The notes beneath the pieces were generated by a model. That model worked only from the letters and a program-made list of their open reading frames with translations. It was not told where the DNA came from and did no database searches. A stretch of DNA of 64,000 nucleotides from the NCBI GenBank assembly GCA_029233985.1, contig JARGOK010000001.1:63581-127580 (forward strand). The letters run 5' to 3'. The stretch comes from Candidatus Altimarinota bacterium (lineage in GTDB: Bacteria > Patescibacteriota > Gracilibacteria > JAUYGZ01). This document shows, one piece after another, positions 62,892-64,000 of this stretch. The first letter of the stretch is position 1; every line of letters begins with the position of its first letter. Position numbers and translations under genes: made by a program.

Positions 62892-63503
62892 TCAAAGAAA
62901 TACACGTTTTACCTTGTCCCAAAGCCCTAACTCATAGGCACCTGAACAACTTCCTGGGTCTGGATGCTCGTTGTGCTTATGCGCGTCTTTTGTAATGGTT
63001 TCATATTGGGCTTTTATAATTTCCTCTACAGATTCTGCTCCGTAGCTTATTAAAAGGGTGTCTTCGGAAGTTATTAGTTGGTTTGAAACATCCCTTGTAG
63101 GTTTTCCATTGAGGATATATTTGAGAACTCGAGAAGAATCAGAGGTATAAACGCTTCCATCATCAGTAATAAAAACATCAGCACTGAGTGTAAATCCAAT
63201 ATTTGCGAAAAAATGTCCCCAAGTGACTCCTTTGTCATGAACATGAATCACATGATCTTCGTTATTGTGCATGTGAGCACGTTCCTTTGGGAGGATTTCG
63301 GTCACATAGGCTGGTTTGCAGCCGGCGACATCTTCCATATATCTATCATCACTCAGGTCGAGGAGTTCACCATTGAGATATACTCCATAATTGGCATGAT
63401 GATGAGTGATTTTTGCAGAATAAGACAGGACTAGATACGCTGCTAGGAGAATGGCACCAGCGACAAGACCGATAACGAAATATAATGTTTTGTTCGTTTT
63501 CAT
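62892..63503 (-). CDS. His-rich membrane-anchored protein, 203 aa
   Basis: One N-terminal TM helix (about 7-27, YFVIGLVAGAILLAAYLVL), then an exported domain with many histidines: ITHHHANYGVYLNG, AHMHNNEDHVIHVHDKGVTW, and HKHNEHPDPGSCSG near the end. This suggests metal binding outside the cell. The tail CSGAYELGLWDKVKRVFL is basic. It lies 10 bases after the DsbA-like gene and shares its transcript, so it may take part in oxidative folding or metal handling (inference). Stop TGA. Confidence 0.7.
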   Translation of the reverse strand: MKTNKTLYFVIGLVAGAILLAAYLVLSYSAKITHHHANYGVYLNGELLDLSDDRYMEDVAGCKPAYVTEILPKERAHMHNNEDHVIHVHDKGVTWGHFFANIGFTLSADVFITDDGSVYTSDSSRVLKYILNGKPTRDVSNQLITSEDTLLISYGAESVEEIIKAQYETITKDAHKHNEHPDPGSCSGAYELGLWDKVKRVFL

Positions 63504-63513
63504 AATGTGATGT

Positions 63514-64000
63514 TTATTTACTAAAGGCTTCTAATATTTTTTTTAATTGAGAGAGGCTCAGTGCTCCTCTGTAGAGTTTATCATTGATCAAAGTGGAAGG
63601 AATCTCTCTTATCCCAAATTCCTGTCCCACCACTTTATCGAGGAGTATTTCTTTGCCGGCAGCAGTGCTCGTATAGTCCATTAAAAAAGTACTCTTATTG
63701 AGTCCGAGTTTTTCGGCTGTTTGGATGAGATATTCATCAATATTGATAGATTGTGTCCAAAGTGATTGCTCTGCAAAAAGATTTATCAAATATAGGTTGT
63801 GTTGAGATTGCTGATGAGCCGCGAAAAGGGCTCTGTGAGTGTTATCGGCAAAGCGATGCTTTGACAGCGGATAGTCTCGGTATTGGATTACAAGCTTTCC
63901 AGATGAGACCCATTCGTCTTCTATCTGCTGAATAGTCTGGTGAAATTGTCTGCAAAATGGACACTGCGCATCAAAGAAGACGACCATTTGAATAGGAGCA
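63514..64000 (-). CDS. DsbA-like thiol-disulfide oxidoreductase, N-terminus outside window
   Basis: Thioredoxin-fold oxidoreductase of the DsbA/Thioredoxin_4 type. Seen: APIQMVVFFDAQCPFCRQF with the CPFC active site, YRDYPLSKHRFADNTHRAL, and FGIREIPSTLINDKLYRGAL with the cis-proline. The frame continues past the right edge, so the ATG at 63987 is internal and a signal or membrane anchor is probably lost. It would oxidise exported proteins. The His-rich membrane protein follows in the same operon. Confidence 0.9.
   Translation of the reverse strand, partial: APIQMVVFFDAQCPFCRQFHQTIQQIEDEWVSSGKLVIQYRDYPLSKHRFADNTHRALFAAHQQSQHNLYLINLFAEQSLWTQSINIDEYLIQTAEKLGLNKSTFLMDYTSTAAGKEILLDKVVGQEFGIREIPSTLINDKLYRGALSLSQLKKILEAFSK

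Noticed and set aside
1-64000. CRISPR arrays, prophage, integrative element ends, rRNA genes
   Set aside because: No regularly spaced direct repeats with unique spacers, no phage structural or integrase genes and no rRNA sequence were seen.

Overview
The window looks like chromosome of an ultra-small, uncultivated bacterium of the Candidate Phyla Radiation (Patescibacteria), possibly Peregrinibacteria-like. This placement is inference. It rests on a short VirB2/T4SS-type pilin of the kind common in that group, a PUA-less TruB, a VanW-family protein, a PPDK gene, scattered singleton housekeeping genes, and a striking set of giant unknown proteins. The DNA is moderately AT-rich. The standard code fits every gene, but TGA is almost unused as a stop: of 38 called genes I count 26 TAA, 10 TAG and 2 TGA.

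Layout. 1-7.7 kb: the end of a kinase-like gene, an unknown gene with a consensus promoter, murB, and a convergent 1703-residue protein with an HExxH motif. 7.8-12.3 kb: forward genes murA-truB, a pilin, and nadD-nadE. 12.3-17.3 kb: a small unknown gene, a promoter-driven structured non-coding RNA candidate of about 480 nt, a glycosyltransferase, an RsuA/RluB-type pseudouridine synthase, aroD, an AT-rich unknown gene and tRNA-Glu(UUC). 17.4-26 kb: a TrmB-like regulator, two unknown genes, an AstE/AspA-type hydrolase behind an attenuator-like leader, miaA, and a VanW / transglutaminase-like / unknown operon. 26-32 kb: ppdK with a small lipoprotein gene, a cysteine-rich zinc-binding protein, a tRNA-dihydrouridine synthase, and a REP-associated tyrosine transposase (RAYT) flanked by its own repeats. 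32-55.6 kb: a reverse-strand block of giant proteins of about 1519, 1739, 2602 and 1560 residues plus a 260-residue protein. The 1560, 2602 and 1739 genes are packed 5 and 21 nt apart. The 1739-residue protein is a SNF2-like helicase fused to a SAM-dependent methyltransferase; the other two are built from roughly 300-residue helical repeats. 55.8-64 kb: valS behind a textbook attenuator, tsaD, a serC-type aminotransferase, an unknown protein with a nuclease-like end, and a DsbA-like protein with a His-rich membrane partner.

Three themes stand out. First, valS is preceded by a 16-codon leader peptide with four consecutive valine codons, followed by mutually exclusive antiterminator and terminator helices, which is classical ribosome-mediated attenuation. 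A second leader of related design precedes the AstE-like gene. Second, several families of small palindromic repeats are scattered between genes and also sit in frame inside conserved housekeeping genes: three in tsaD and one each in murB, truB and valS. This resembles the palindromic elements known from Rickettsia. Third, the giant-protein operon has no recognisable counterpart known to me and is the best candidate for an undescribed system.
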